From Rhodocyclales bacterium (GTDB lineage Bacteria; Pseudomonadota; Gammaproteobacteria; Burkholderiales; Rhodocyclaceae), in contig JACOUN010000047.1 of assembly GCA_016177805.1 (NCBI GenBank), positions 1 through 64,000 on the forward strand: 64,000 nt of DNA. The letters run 5' to 3'. Below, one piece after another: positions 34,483 to 42,480 of the stretch. Within the stretch, counting starts at the first letter, position 1; each line of letters opens with the position of its first letter. The notes under the pieces are model-generated. The model made no database searches and was not told the DNA's origin. It worked only from the letters and a program-made list of their open reading frames with translations. Both the position numbers and the translations under genes were made by a program.

Positions 34483-35860
34483 TGCCGGATTCCACGACGA
34501 AGCCGGTCAACGGCACGTTGGCTGCGGACAGGGCCGAGTCGAGCCGGTCGCGCGCCGCGTCCAGCGCCGCGACGGTATCCGGGGTGTCCGCGACCAGACG
34601 CAAGGCGAGGCCCGCCGGAGTCAGGTGCATGCGCGCCTCGACCCCGCCCAGTTGTGGCAAGGTCAGGCGCAAGGTGGTGTTCCAGGTGTTCTCCGGCTCG
34701 TCGCCCGGCGCGCGTTCTTCATGTTGCGGGTCCTCGATTTCCCACTCTATCGGTTGTCCGGGCCATGCCTGACCGTGCCAGACATAGGTCTGGGTGGCCA
34801 TTGCATTGAGTTGCTGGTGAACCAGTGGCACCAGGCGGTCCGGTACCGTGGGTGGGCGTGGCTGGGCGGTATCGGGTGCTGGTTGTCCAGCCAGGTTTTC
34901 CGCGCCGCGCGCAGCCGGGGCAGACGTGGCAGGTGCGGCGGACGAGGCAGGGGCGTTGCTCTGCCCCGTGGCAGAGGTGCCGGGCGGGGCGTTCGCCACG
35001 CGCTGGGGGGCGGCGCCCGCCGTGTCCTTCGCCATGCCGTCCGCCGCCACCCGCTCGGCCGGGGTGTAGGGGCGCGCGGTCGTCAGCGATTGACCCACCT
35101 CCAGGTATTTCGCCGCTTGACCTTCGGCGGTACGAACCAAAGTGTTTTCGCCCGTGAGTGCCAATGTGTTTAGCGTCACGCGTGCCGCGACCCCCTGTGT
35201 GTCGGCCGGGGGGGCATTGGAAGGTGCCGCGCCGGCGGGGTGGCTCAAGGTGGGTTGCGGACGGGCGCTCGGTTGTTGCCCCTGGGGTTCCTTGAGCAAG
35301 TTGGCGGTGTCGAGCTTGCCTGACAGCCACTGGAGTTGATGTGATTCATAGAACAACCCGGTTTGCGCGAGTGCCTGGCGCAGCATGGGTGCGAGGTCGG
35401 CACCGTTGCCGGCGGGGGGGGCGCTGAGCAAGGGTTTGCCGGCTGCCAGCAGGGCGGGCTGGGGTTCGGGCTGGCCGGTGAGCAGAAAGCTGATCAAGCG
35501 CCCGGTCGGGCTCAGGCTGGCGCGCGCGGGGTCAGCCGGCCCACTCGGCACGGGTACGGGCACGGCCTGGGCATACACGGTGCCGGGCGTGCTCTTGGTA
35601 ACGACCAGTTCCAGCGTGTCGCCCGCTTTGGCGGACTGGTTCAAGGCGAGGGTGTAGTTGCGCCCGGCGACGACGGCCTGGTAGGTGCCGTCGGGCAGCC
35701 CGCGCAGCAACGTGGCGGTGAATTGCTGGCCGGGGATGAGTTGCGGCAGGCGCGCCTGGACTTCGCGAACCTTGGCCGTGCCCTGTACCGGAGGTTCGCT
35801 GTCGAAGAAGCTCGCTTCGGTGAGCATTCTCAGTCGCGCGGCGAGGTCGCTTGGAATCAT
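34472..35860 (-). CDS. Second FliK-like (flagellar hook-length control) protein
   Basis: The 462-residue product starts with an OB-like N-terminal part (PQLIPGQQFTATLLRGLPDGTYQAVVAGRNYTLALNQSAKAGDTLELVVT). A low-complexity middle follows (170-330). The C-terminal domain reads VWHGQAWPGQPIEWEIED, then LPQLGGVEARMHLTPAGLALRLVAD, similar to the FliK/Flg_hook C-terminus of the group often placed next to FlhB2. It is distinct from fliK at 23170-24636. It could be a second ruler or regulator; its function is inferred. Confidence 0.7.
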   Translation of the reverse strand: MIPSDLAARLRMLTEASFFDSEPPVQGTAKVREVQARLPQLIPGQQFTATLLRGLPDGTYQAVVAGRNYTLALNQSAKAGDTLELVVTKSTPGTVYAQAVPVPVPSGPADPARASLSPTGRLISFLLTGQPEPQPALLAAGKPLLSAPPAGNGADLAPMLRQALAQTGLFYESHQLQWLSGKLDTANLLKEPQGQQPSARPQPTLSHPAGAAPSNAPPADTQGVAARVTLNTLALTGENTLVRTAEGQAAKYLEVGQSLTTARPYTPAERVAADGMAKDTAGAAPQRVANAPPGTSATGQSNAPASSAAPATSAPAARGAENLAGQPAPDTAQPRPPTVPDRLVPLVHQQLNAMATQTYVWHGQAWPGQPIEWEIEDPQHEERAPGDEPENTWNTTLRLTLPQLGGVEARMHLTPAGLALRLVADTPDTVAALDAARDRLDSALSAANVPLTGFVVESGNGR

Positions 35861-35941
35861 GTGGTTGTCCTGCGTGGCGCCGCCGGGGTCGGGACCGGAA
35901 TAGTCGGATCAGGTCGGTCGTCGTTAGGGCTCGTTCATCAA

Positions 35942-36268
35942 TCAAACGCCGTAACTGTTTGAAATCCTGCCGCGCAATGCGTTCTCGGAGAGCTGCGCGG
36001 CGGTTTCGGCGCGAGCGGGCTCAGCCAGACCGCGCAGTTCGGTGACGAGCCCCAACGTACGTTCGATCCGTTCCTTCTTTTCCCTCAGCCCTGCCGCACT
36101 CAGCGTCGCGCCGGCCTCAAGTGCGGTCAGCTTCGAGATGATGGATTGCGCCGTTCCGCCGATGGCGGCGGCCTCATCCCAGTTTCCCAGCCGGGCGCGA
36201 TCGAGCGCCTGCCGATGTGCGGCTTCGAGTTGCGCATATAGCGTCAGGATGCGGGGTTGGGCGTCCAT
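35942..36268 (-). CDS. fliT: Flagellar export chaperone FliT
   Basis: The 108-residue product is a helical, charged protein. The order RILTLYAQLEAAHRQALDRARLGNWDEAAAIGGTAQSIISKLTAL and its place directly after fliS fit FliT, the chaperone of the cap protein FliD. The similarity is short, so identification relies partly on context. It starts 9 bases after the fliS stop. Confidence 0.72.
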   Translation of the reverse strand: MDAQPRILTLYAQLEAAHRQALDRARLGNWDEAAAIGGTAQSIISKLTALEAGATLSAAGLREKKERIERTLGLVTELRGLAEPARAETAAQLSENALRGRISNSYGV

Positions 36269-36277
36269 GATTGGATC

Positions 36278-36682
36278 TCAGCTCGGATCGACTTCCTTGC
36301 CGATCTTGTCCCAGGCGTCGGCGATTTGCCACAACAGTTTCTCGGCTTCGTCCAGCAGGGCCGGATCATTCTGCAGGTGGGCCTTGACGAGTTGCAGCCC
36401 GATGTATTCGTATAGATCGTCCAGTGACTGGGCCAGTTCGCCGCCTTCATTCAGATTGAGGCTGGCGCGCAGGCCGCGCGAAATCAGATCGACGGCACGC
36501 GTGATCGCCTCGGCCTTGTCCTGTACGTTGCCCGCCATCATGTGCTGCCGGGCCTTGCCGATATAGGCGAAGGCGCCGTCGAAGAGCAGCTTGATCAGGC
36601 GATGCGGGCTGGAGCCGAGGATCTCCGCCTCAAGCCCTGCGGTTCGATACGCGCTGCGGATGTTCATGGCTTGCGCAAACAT
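36278..36682 (-). CDS. fliS: Flagellin export chaperone FliS
   Basis: The 134-residue product has the FliS signature: SAYRTAGLEAEILGSSPHRLIKLLFDGAFAYIGKARQHMMAGNVQDKAEAITRAVDLISRGLRASLNLNEGGELAQSLDDLYEYIGLQLVKAHLQND. It keeps flagellin unpolymerised in the cytoplasm. The ATG at 36682 follows AAAGGA. It lies between fliD and fliT. Confidence 0.95.
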   Translation of the reverse strand: MFAQAMNIRSAYRTAGLEAEILGSSPHRLIKLLFDGAFAYIGKARQHMMAGNVQDKAEAITRAVDLISRGLRASLNLNEGGELAQSLDDLYEYIGLQLVKAHLQNDPALLDEAEKLLWQIADAWDKIGKEVDPS

Positions 36683-36711
36683 GGGGGCTATCCTTTGGTT
36701 TCGTTGGCTGT

Positions 36712-38055
36712 TCAGCCGTTACTCAAGGCGCTCAGGCTCGCCAGTTGCTGGGTCAGGAACGAACTGGTGGTGTTGAGTCGCCCGACCAGGGTGTCGAGCG
36801 CCGTGAATTGGGCACGCAGGCGCTTCTCGGTCAGTTCAAGACGGGACTCCATCTTGATGCGCTGGTCGGCGATGCGGGAGACGGTGGCGCTCAAGCCGTC
36901 GGTGCGGTTCGTGAGCAGGCCATCGAAGCGCGTGGCTTGATCTCCCAGATCGGAGAAAGCGCTACCGAAGGCCGTCAGGGTGTTGGTGACGGCGGTGAAG
37001 TCGGTGTCGATCGCGCTGTTCAGTGTGGTTTCATCGAGCAGCAGGGTGCCATCCTGCTGGAAACGGATGCCCAGCGATGACAGGGTTTCATAGGTGCTGC
37101 CGGCGATGCCCGCCGGGGTGGTGTTGCCGGTGTCGCGCAGCAGCCCCTGCAGGGTACGCACGGTGGCGTCACCATTGAGCGTCCCGCCGACCTTGGTCGT
37201 GGTGTTGTATGCGCTTACCGTGCGCAGTTCCGTGACCGCGCTGTTGAACGCGGTGACGAAGGCCTTGACCGTGTCGACCGCGCTGGTGGAGCTGCGCGCG
37301 ATATCGAGCGTGGTGGTGCCGACCGACTTGGCCGTGATCGTCACGTCCGGAATCGCGCCGGTAATGGTATTGGACTGCGAGGTGATGGTTTCGCCCTCGA
37401 CTTTCACCGAGGCGTTCGAGGCTGCGAGCGCGTTCGGGTGCGCGCCGTCGAAGGTGGCGAGGCTCAGCAGGTTGGCGTCGCCGCCGGTGACCGAGAGCGA
37501 GAAGGCGGCGTCGGTGCCGGTTTCCTTAGCCGTATACACCAGGCGCGTACCGCTGTCGCCGGTGACGGTAGTCGCGGTGACCCCGATGTCGGCGGCGTTG
37601 ATGGCGCTGCGCACATCGGCCAGCGACCCTCCGCCGAAGACGATGTCGTGGTTGGTGCCGTCTATCGTGAAGGTCAGCGTTCCGGCGGCAAAGGTATCGC
37701 TCGTGCCGTACAGGTTGGAGAACGATTTCTGCGCCTGGGCGAGCTGGAGCACTTGGACGCTGTAGCTGCCGGGTCCGGCCAGCGAACCGGCGGATGCCGA
37801 CAGAACGTCGCTGTCGCCCACCGTCGGGGTGAACGCGGCCAGCTTGGCGGGGTCGGCCATGTTGTCGGCGGCGGTCTTGATCGCGTCGAAACGCGTCTTG
37901 AGCGAGCCGAACGCCGATATCTTGGCGTTGTACGACACCTCCCGCTGGTTCAGGATGTTCAGTGGCACCCGTTCCAGCGTCATCAGCTTCTCGACGATGC
38001 TGTTGGCGTCGATGCCGGTGCCTATGCCGAGTGATGTGATGGTGGGTGTGGCCAT
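36712..38055 (-). CDS. fliD: Flagellar filament cap protein FliD (HAP2)
   Basis: The 447-residue product starts ATPTITSLGIGTGIDANSIVEKLMTLERVPLNIL, the FliD N-terminal helix. It ends with RIADQRIKMESRLELTEKRLRAQFTALDTLVGRLNTTSSFLTQQLASL. It is a typical cap of pentamer or hexamer type that folds flagellin at the tip. The ATG at 38055 follows GAGGTACC. It is 37 bases after flaG. Confidence 0.95.
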   Translation of the reverse strand: MATPTITSLGIGTGIDANSIVEKLMTLERVPLNILNQREVSYNAKISAFGSLKTRFDAIKTAADNMADPAKLAAFTPTVGDSDVLSASAGSLAGPGSYSVQVLQLAQAQKSFSNLYGTSDTFAAGTLTFTIDGTNHDIVFGGGSLADVRSAINAADIGVTATTVTGDSGTRLVYTAKETGTDAAFSLSVTGGDANLLSLATFDGAHPNALAASNASVKVEGETITSQSNTITGAIPDVTITAKSVGTTTLDIARSSTSAVDTVKAFVTAFNSAVTELRTVSAYNTTTKVGGTLNGDATVRTLQGLLRDTGNTTPAGIAGSTYETLSSLGIRFQQDGTLLLDETTLNSAIDTDFTAVTNTLTAFGSAFSDLGDQATRFDGLLTNRTDGLSATVSRIADQRIKMESRLELTEKRLRAQFTALDTLVGRLNTTSSFLTQQLASLSALSNG

Positions 38056-38092
38056 GATGGGTACCTCTTGACTACGATTTCGTCACAGGTTC

Positions 38093-38551
38093 TCAGACTT
38101 CCTGCTTCAGGAGCAGTCCGGGCAGGCTACCGCCCTGCATGGCCTCGATGTTCTCGGCGATGCGCAGCATCTCCTCGCCGGGAATCTGGCGTATCACTTC
38201 CTTGGACTCTCGGTCGATGATGCGGACGATGATCTGTCCGGTCTTCTCGTGAATGCTGAACGCCATGTCGCGAACCTGCGGCTCGACGATCTTCTGCGCA
38301 CGCTCGACCGCCGCCAGCAGTTCCTGCCGGGAACGGCCGGACTGACGTTGATCGACGGCATCCACCGGCGGGGTCTGAACGGCTGCCGGTGCCGTGGATG
38401 CACTCGCATCGGTGGTGCCAGCGTTATCCGCGACGACCACGGCCCCGCGCTGCGCTATGGCAACCGGGGCGGTTTGAGTACTGCCGCTTTGCCGTGTCAC
38501 CGGCTTGGGCGGTGACAGGGGAAAGGGCGTTTCTATCGGTCGGATGGACAT
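38093..38551 (-). CDS. flaG: FlaG-family protein
   Basis: The 152-residue product has a low-complexity first half and a FlaG C-terminal domain (about 80-150): RQELLAAVERAQKIVEPQVRDMAFSIHEKTGQIIVRIIDRESKEVIRQIPGEEMLRIAENIEAMQG. FlaG influences filament length in several bacteria. The ATG at 38551 follows CTGGAGGG. It starts the flaG-fliD-fliS-fliT operon. Confidence 0.9.
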   Translation of the reverse strand: MSIRPIETPFPLSPPKPVTRQSGSTQTAPVAIAQRGAVVVADNAGTTDASASTAPAAVQTPPVDAVDQRQSGRSRQELLAAVERAQKIVEPQVRDMAFSIHEKTGQIIVRIIDRESKEVIRQIPGEEMLRIAENIEAMQGGSLPGLLLKQEV

Positions 38552-38568
38552 GGTGCCCTCCAGACTGC

Positions 38569-38632
38569 GGCCGGAACGATCGGTATGATCATTCCGGCCT
38601 GCTTCCAGCCTATGCGCTATTCATTATAGCGC
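38569..38632. terminator. Inverted repeats between the second flagellin gene and flaG
   Basis: On the minus strand, after the flagellin stop, there are two inverted repeats. One is GCGCTAT/ATAGCGC (38614-38632), which includes TATAAT and so could also be a -10 element for flaG. The other is GGCCGGAA/TTCCGGCC (38569-38599). No T-run follows, so a terminator role is uncertain. Confidence 0.35.
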
Positions 38633-38643
38633 CGGTTTCTCGG

Positions 38644-39435
38644 TTAGCGCAGCAGCGACAGCACGTTCTGCGGCAGCGCGTTGGCTTGCGACACCATGGC
38701 CACGCCGGACTGTTGCAGGATCTGGGCGCGCGACAGGTTCGCCGATTCCATGGCGAAGTCGGCATCCATGATGCGGCTGCGTGCGGCGTACTGGTTCTCG
38801 CGTGCGGTTTCGATCGATTCCATGCGGAACTGCAAGGCCGACAGCGTTCCACCGATGGTGGCGCGGTTGGTTGCGACCGAGGTCAGGGCGGCGTCGATTG
38901 CGGTCAGCGCGGCGGAGGCGCCGGCACTGGTCGAAACCGAACCACCTGCTGCGGCGACGCTGGTGAAGGTGCCGGTAATGGTCTGGCTGGCTTCCGCGCC
39001 CACCTGGAAGGTGAAGGAGCCGAACACGGACTGGTTGTTGAGTTTGGCCGCGCCTTGCAGTGCGCCGACTTCGGTGTTGAGGCGGCTGTATTCCGCGTCG
39101 AGGTTGGCCAGTTCGGTCGAACCCAGCGTGCCGTTGAGCGCCTGTACCGACAGTTCGCGCATCCGTTGCAGGATGTCGGCTACCGTGCCGAGCGCGCCGT
39201 CGGCGGTCTGGCCGAAGGAGGTGCCGTCGGCGGCGTTGCGCAGTGCCACGGTCAGGCCGCGTCCGCTCGCTTCCATGCGCTGGGCAATCGCGAGACCGGC
39301 TGCGTCGTCCTTGGCGGAGTTGATGCGCAGGCCCGAGGACAGACGCTCGAGTGCGGTGGACAGTCCCAGGGTGTTCTTGTTCAGGTGCCGCTGGGAATTC
39401 AGCGAGAACGTGTTGGTGTTGATGACTTGTGCCAT
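38644..39435 (-). CDS. fliC: Flagellin, short form (sigma-28 copy)
   Basis: The 263-residue product has the conserved D0/D1 ends: MAQVINTNTFSLNSQRHLNK, LSSGLRINSAKDDAAGLAIAQRME and, at the C-terminus, RENQYAARSRIMDADFAMESANLSRAQILQQSGVAMVSQANALPQNVLSLLR. The middle is short, with little D2/D3, so surface-exposed Ser/Thr near 170-200 are the obvious sites for glycans. A sigma-28 promoter lies 85 bases upstream. It is a close paralogue of the next flagellin. Confidence 0.96.
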   Translation of the reverse strand: MAQVINTNTFSLNSQRHLNKNTLGLSTALERLSSGLRINSAKDDAAGLAIAQRMEASGRGLTVALRNAADGTSFGQTADGALGTVADILQRMRELSVQALNGTLGSTELANLDAEYSRLNTEVGALQGAAKLNNQSVFGSFTFQVGAEASQTITGTFTSVAAAGGSVSTSAGASAALTAIDAALTSVATNRATIGGTLSALQFRMESIETARENQYAARSRIMDADFAMESANLSRAQILQQSGVAMVSQANALPQNVLSLLR

Positions 39436-39519
39436 TTTGGGCCTCCTGCGATGGATGGTTGATCACACGGCAGACCCGCTGTCGCCAGTCGCAGTCATGA
39501 TCGTTGCCGTACAGTTGCA

Positions 39520-39546
39520 TTAACGGTCGATCACGAAAAAACTTTA
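39520..39546 (-). promoter_or_regulatory. Sigma-28 promoter of the second flagellin gene
   Basis: On the minus strand TAAAGTTT (39546-39539) and ACCGTTAA (39527-39520) are separated by exactly 11 bases. The first half is a perfect consensus match and the second is two bases off GCCGATAA. Confidence 0.75.
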
Positions 39547-39620
39547 GCCCAATTTCCCGGCACCGGTCAGAGGCGGACCCGCCACGCTGGCGCGACGGGT
39601 TCGGTCCCGGATGCATGTTA

Positions 39621-40415
39621 TCAGCCTTGCAGCAGTTGCAGCACGCTCTGCGGAATGGCGTTGGCCTGCGACACCATGGCGACACCCGACTGTTGCAGGA
39701 TCTGGGCGCGCGACAGGTTCGCCGATTCCATGGCGAAGTCGGCATCCATGATGCGGCTGCGTGCGGCGAACTGGTTCTCGCGTGCGGTTTCGATCGATTC
39801 CATGCGGAACTGCAGGGCCGACATGGTGCCGCCGATGGTGGCGCGGTTGGTCGCGACCGAGGTCAGGGCGTTGTCGATCGCGGTCAGTGCGGCGGCGGCG
39901 CCGGCGCTGGTCGAAACCGAGCCGCCGGCAGTGGCGACGCTGGTGAAGGTGCCGACGATGGTCTGGCCGGATTCAGCGCCCACCTGGAAGTTGAACGTGC
40001 CGAACACCGACTGGTTGTTCAGTTTGGCCGCGCCCTGCAGTGCGGTGACCTCGGAATTGAGGCGGCTGTATTCCGCGTCGAGGTTGGCCAGTTCGTTGGT
40101 GCCGAGCGTGCCGTTGAGCGCCTGCACCGACAATTCGCGCATCCGTTGCAGGATGTCGGCCACCGTGCCGAGCGCGCCGTCGGCGGTCTGGCCGAACGAG
40201 ATGCCGTCGGAGGCGTTGCGCAGTGCCACGGTCAGGCCGCGTCCCGTGGCTTCCATGCGTTGCGCGATGGCGAGGCCGGCGGCGTCGTCCTTGGCGGAGT
40301 TGACGCGCAAGCCCGAGGACAGGCGCTCCAGCGCCGTGGCCAGCCCGGTGGAGTTCTTGTTCAGGTGCCGCTGGGAATTCAGCGAGAACGTGTTGGTGTT
40401 AATGACTTGTGCCAT
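39621..40415 (-). CDS. fliC: Flagellin, short form (sigma-54 copy)
   Basis: The 264-residue product is closely similar to its neighbour across its length and ends SQANAIPQSVLQLLQG. Differences cluster in the middle, where Ser/Thr-rich segments lie (GTFTSVATAGGSVSTSAG). It is preceded by a strong AGGAGG and by a sigma-54 promoter. Two flagellins under different sigma factors would be made at different stages. Either may be the major filament protein. Confidence 0.96.
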   Translation of the reverse strand: MAQVINTNTFSLNSQRHLNKNSTGLATALERLSSGLRVNSAKDDAAGLAIAQRMEATGRGLTVALRNASDGISFGQTADGALGTVADILQRMRELSVQALNGTLGTNELANLDAEYSRLNSEVTALQGAAKLNNQSVFGTFNFQVGAESGQTIVGTFTSVATAGGSVSTSAGAAAALTAIDNALTSVATNRATIGGTMSALQFRMESIETARENQFAARSRIMDADFAMESANLSRAQILQQSGVAMVSQANAIPQSVLQLLQG

Positions 40416-40510
40416 TTCGGGCCTCCTGTCGTCGATGTCGCGAAGTTGTCGAATTCAGGTGCCAGCAGGCCGTTTGCCAGTGGCTCCCTTCTGGTCCCTG
40501 TCAGGCACTA

Positions 40511-40527
40511 CGCAAGTCCGGTGCCAG
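40511..40527 (-). promoter_or_regulatory. Sigma-54 promoter of the first flagellin gene
   Basis: On the minus strand CTGGCACCGGACTTGCG matches YTGGCACG-N4-TTGCW at 8 conserved core positions, with only the eighth (C for G) and last base off. Transcription would start near 40500, giving a leader of about 85 bases. Confidence 0.75.
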
Positions 40528-40608
40528 CTTGTGTGCCCGTGTAAACAGTGTTTTTTTGCCGCTTTTCGGGGTGCCGGTCACCGTCGGCTGGCAGAAATTG
40601 TTGTCCGC

Positions 40609-40625
40609 GCGGCAAGCCTTGCCGC
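40609..40625. promoter_or_regulatory. Candidate FleR-type enhancer site upstream of fliC
   Basis: GCGGCAAGCCTTGCCGC fits GCGGCA-N5-TGCCGC perfectly. It lies about 115 bases upstream of the predicted fliC start site, in the intergenic region. Half-sites (TTTTTGCCGC near 40553-40563) lie between. Confidence 0.45.
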
Positions 40626-40646
40626 CCCTGTGAACCGCTTGCCGTC

Positions 40647-42185
40647 TCACGCTACGACGCCGAGCTTGCGCGCCCGCTCCAGGGCGCCGTTGGCCTCCAA
40701 TTCGTCGTGCAGGTCGAGCGCGAGCTGGGCGACCTCGGCGGGCCCGAGTGTGCCGTCGCCTTCCTCGAAGCTCAGTCCGCACGCTTGCATCAGCTCCCAC
40801 AGCGCGGTTTCAGACGGCGTGTCGCCGGACCCCGACAGCGCGCACAGCGCCAATGCCTGGGTCTTGTCGAACTCGAAGGCGCAACCGAAGCGTGGGGAAC
40901 CCAGCCAGGCGGTGGTGGCGTTCTGGTCGTGCATCGCATCGGCGAGCAGCGTCCGGTTCAGGTGGGCCACGGTTTCGTTGCCGGCGTCGGTGGCAATGGT
41001 GGTTGCCGGGCGCGCCTGGCCCGAGAGCACCCACCAGCAGATCGCGTCCACCAGCGCTGTCGGGGGCATGGCTTGCAGGCCGGGATGGGCGTGGAGCTGG
41101 GCCGGTGTTCGTGGCGCGTCCTGCAGCAGACTCAGAATGATGCGGCTCTCGCGCGTATTGAGCGGCAGTTGCAGCGCGCCGCGTTGAACGGTGAGTTGCA
41201 CCGCGTCGGGCTCGGTCACCGAGCAGAATGGCGTGTTCCACAGGGCCGAGCACCGGTCGTGCGCCGCAAGCACGCGCGGGGCGGGGCGCACGTAGAGGTC
41301 GGTACGGAAGACGGTGTTGTAGATGAAGTCCTTGTGCGCTTCGCGCGCGATCCGGCCGGTGTCCGCAGTGAAGAGGCCGGTCAGGTTGGCCGGGATGTCC
41401 GCCTCGACGTGGTTCTGCCACAACGGCAGGGTGCCGGCGAACGCCAGCCCCATGCCGCCCATGTCGCCCGCGACCTGGTCGACCGCGTAGGCGTTGTGCT
41501 GCTCGTGGAAGAACTCGTGGGCGATGTAGTGCAAGTCCAGTTGGAACAGCGATTCGGCGTATTTCTCCAGCTCGGGGTTGAGCGCGAAGAACGGCGCGCG
41601 GGCATCGAGCATCAGGCGCAGATACGACAGCCCGAGCTGGGCGCGTTCCAATGAGTTCTGCGCGAGCGGCACGGCGAAGCGGCGCATGATGTCGCGCAGC
41701 GGCCGACGCCCGGCCCAGCCGGGCATGGCGTTGTAGCTGATCAGCACCTGCCCGCCGGGCTTGAGCCGCGCGTCGATGAAGCGGTGCACGCTCAGGCGCA
41801 CGTTCTCCGGTAAGTAGGAATAGACGCCGTGCAGGACGATGAAGTCGAAGTCGGGCAGGCCGGATGCGGTCAGTTCATCGCCGAAGGGTTCGGCCAGCAG
41901 GCGCAGGTTGGTGATGCCTGCAGCGTCGGCGCGTGCTTGCGCGCGCGCGATGTGTTCGGGGTTGAGGTCCACTCCGACGAAGCGTCCGCCGGGATGGGTG
42001 GCGGCGTGCACCAGCAGCGACAGCCCGAGGCCGCAACCCAGCTCGCAGTAGTCGAAACTGCCCGGATCGACCGGCGGGTGGCCGTTGAGCGCGGCCAGAT
42101 AGTTCAGCGCGAGCGGGCTGAGTTGTTCGTAGTAGTTGTCGGTGTAGACGACGTCGGTGACGTAGCCGGGTGAGTCAGTAGCCAT
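40647..42185 (-). CDS. SAM methyltransferase with methyltransferase regulatory domain
   Basis: The N-terminal half has a class I SAM-binding fold: DYCELGCGLGLSLLVHA (motif I), FVGVDLNPEHIARAQA and DFIVLHGVYSYLP. The rest (about 220-430) matches the methyltransferase regulatory domain (MethyTransf_Reg). Its position next to fliC suggests that it methylates flagellin or a glycan on it, but this is inference. The ATG at 42185 fits the family start MATDSPGYVTD; a second ATG at 42215 is closer to a -10 TATAGT at 42233-42238. Confidence 0.8.
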   Translation of the reverse strand: MATDSPGYVTDVVYTDNYYEQLSPLALNYLAALNGHPPVDPGSFDYCELGCGLGLSLLVHAATHPGGRFVGVDLNPEHIARAQARADAAGITNLRLLAEPFGDELTASGLPDFDFIVLHGVYSYLPENVRLSVHRFIDARLKPGGQVLISYNAMPGWAGRRPLRDIMRRFAVPLAQNSLERAQLGLSYLRLMLDARAPFFALNPELEKYAESLFQLDLHYIAHEFFHEQHNAYAVDQVAGDMGGMGLAFAGTLPLWQNHVEADIPANLTGLFTADTGRIAREAHKDFIYNTVFRTDLYVRPAPRVLAAHDRCSALWNTPFCSVTEPDAVQLTVQRGALQLPLNTRESRIILSLLQDAPRTPAQLHAHPGLQAMPPTALVDAICWWVLSGQARPATTIATDAGNETVAHLNRTLLADAMHDQNATTAWLGSPRFGCAFEFDKTQALALCALSGSGDTPSETALWELMQACGLSFEEGDGTLGPAEVAQLALDLHDELEANGALERARKLGVVA

Positions 42186-42356
42186 GAATGTGCGCCCTGT
42201 GGTCGTTGTCTGCATGGCAGACCATGGGTGCCACTATAGGCGCGCGTTGGCTACGTGATCGGTGAATGAAAAGCGGAAAACCCGCCCAATTCGCCTGTTT
42301 TGGGGGCAGTCGGCAGGGCAATCGCATGATCCATGAAACCGAACGATCAGCGATCT

Positions 42357-42415
42357 CGTAGGAGCGGCTTTAGCCGCGAATAAACCAGCATTCGCGGCTA
42401 AAGCCGCTCCTACGA
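42357..42415. repeat. REP-like inverted pair
   Basis: CGTAGGAGCGGCTTTAGCCG and, in reverse, GCGGCTAAAGCCGCTCCTAC flank a short centre and form one large palindrome. It is the same family as at 15583 and 20871. It lies in a 295-base gap between the glycosyltransferase gene and the methyltransferase gene; the rest of that gap holds only a promoter-like -10. Confidence 0.75.
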
Positions 42416-42480
42416 AGTGTCCAAAGCCATACCCGCGTGCTCGGAATATACGCAAAACAACTTCATGGGATTGGCCTGCG

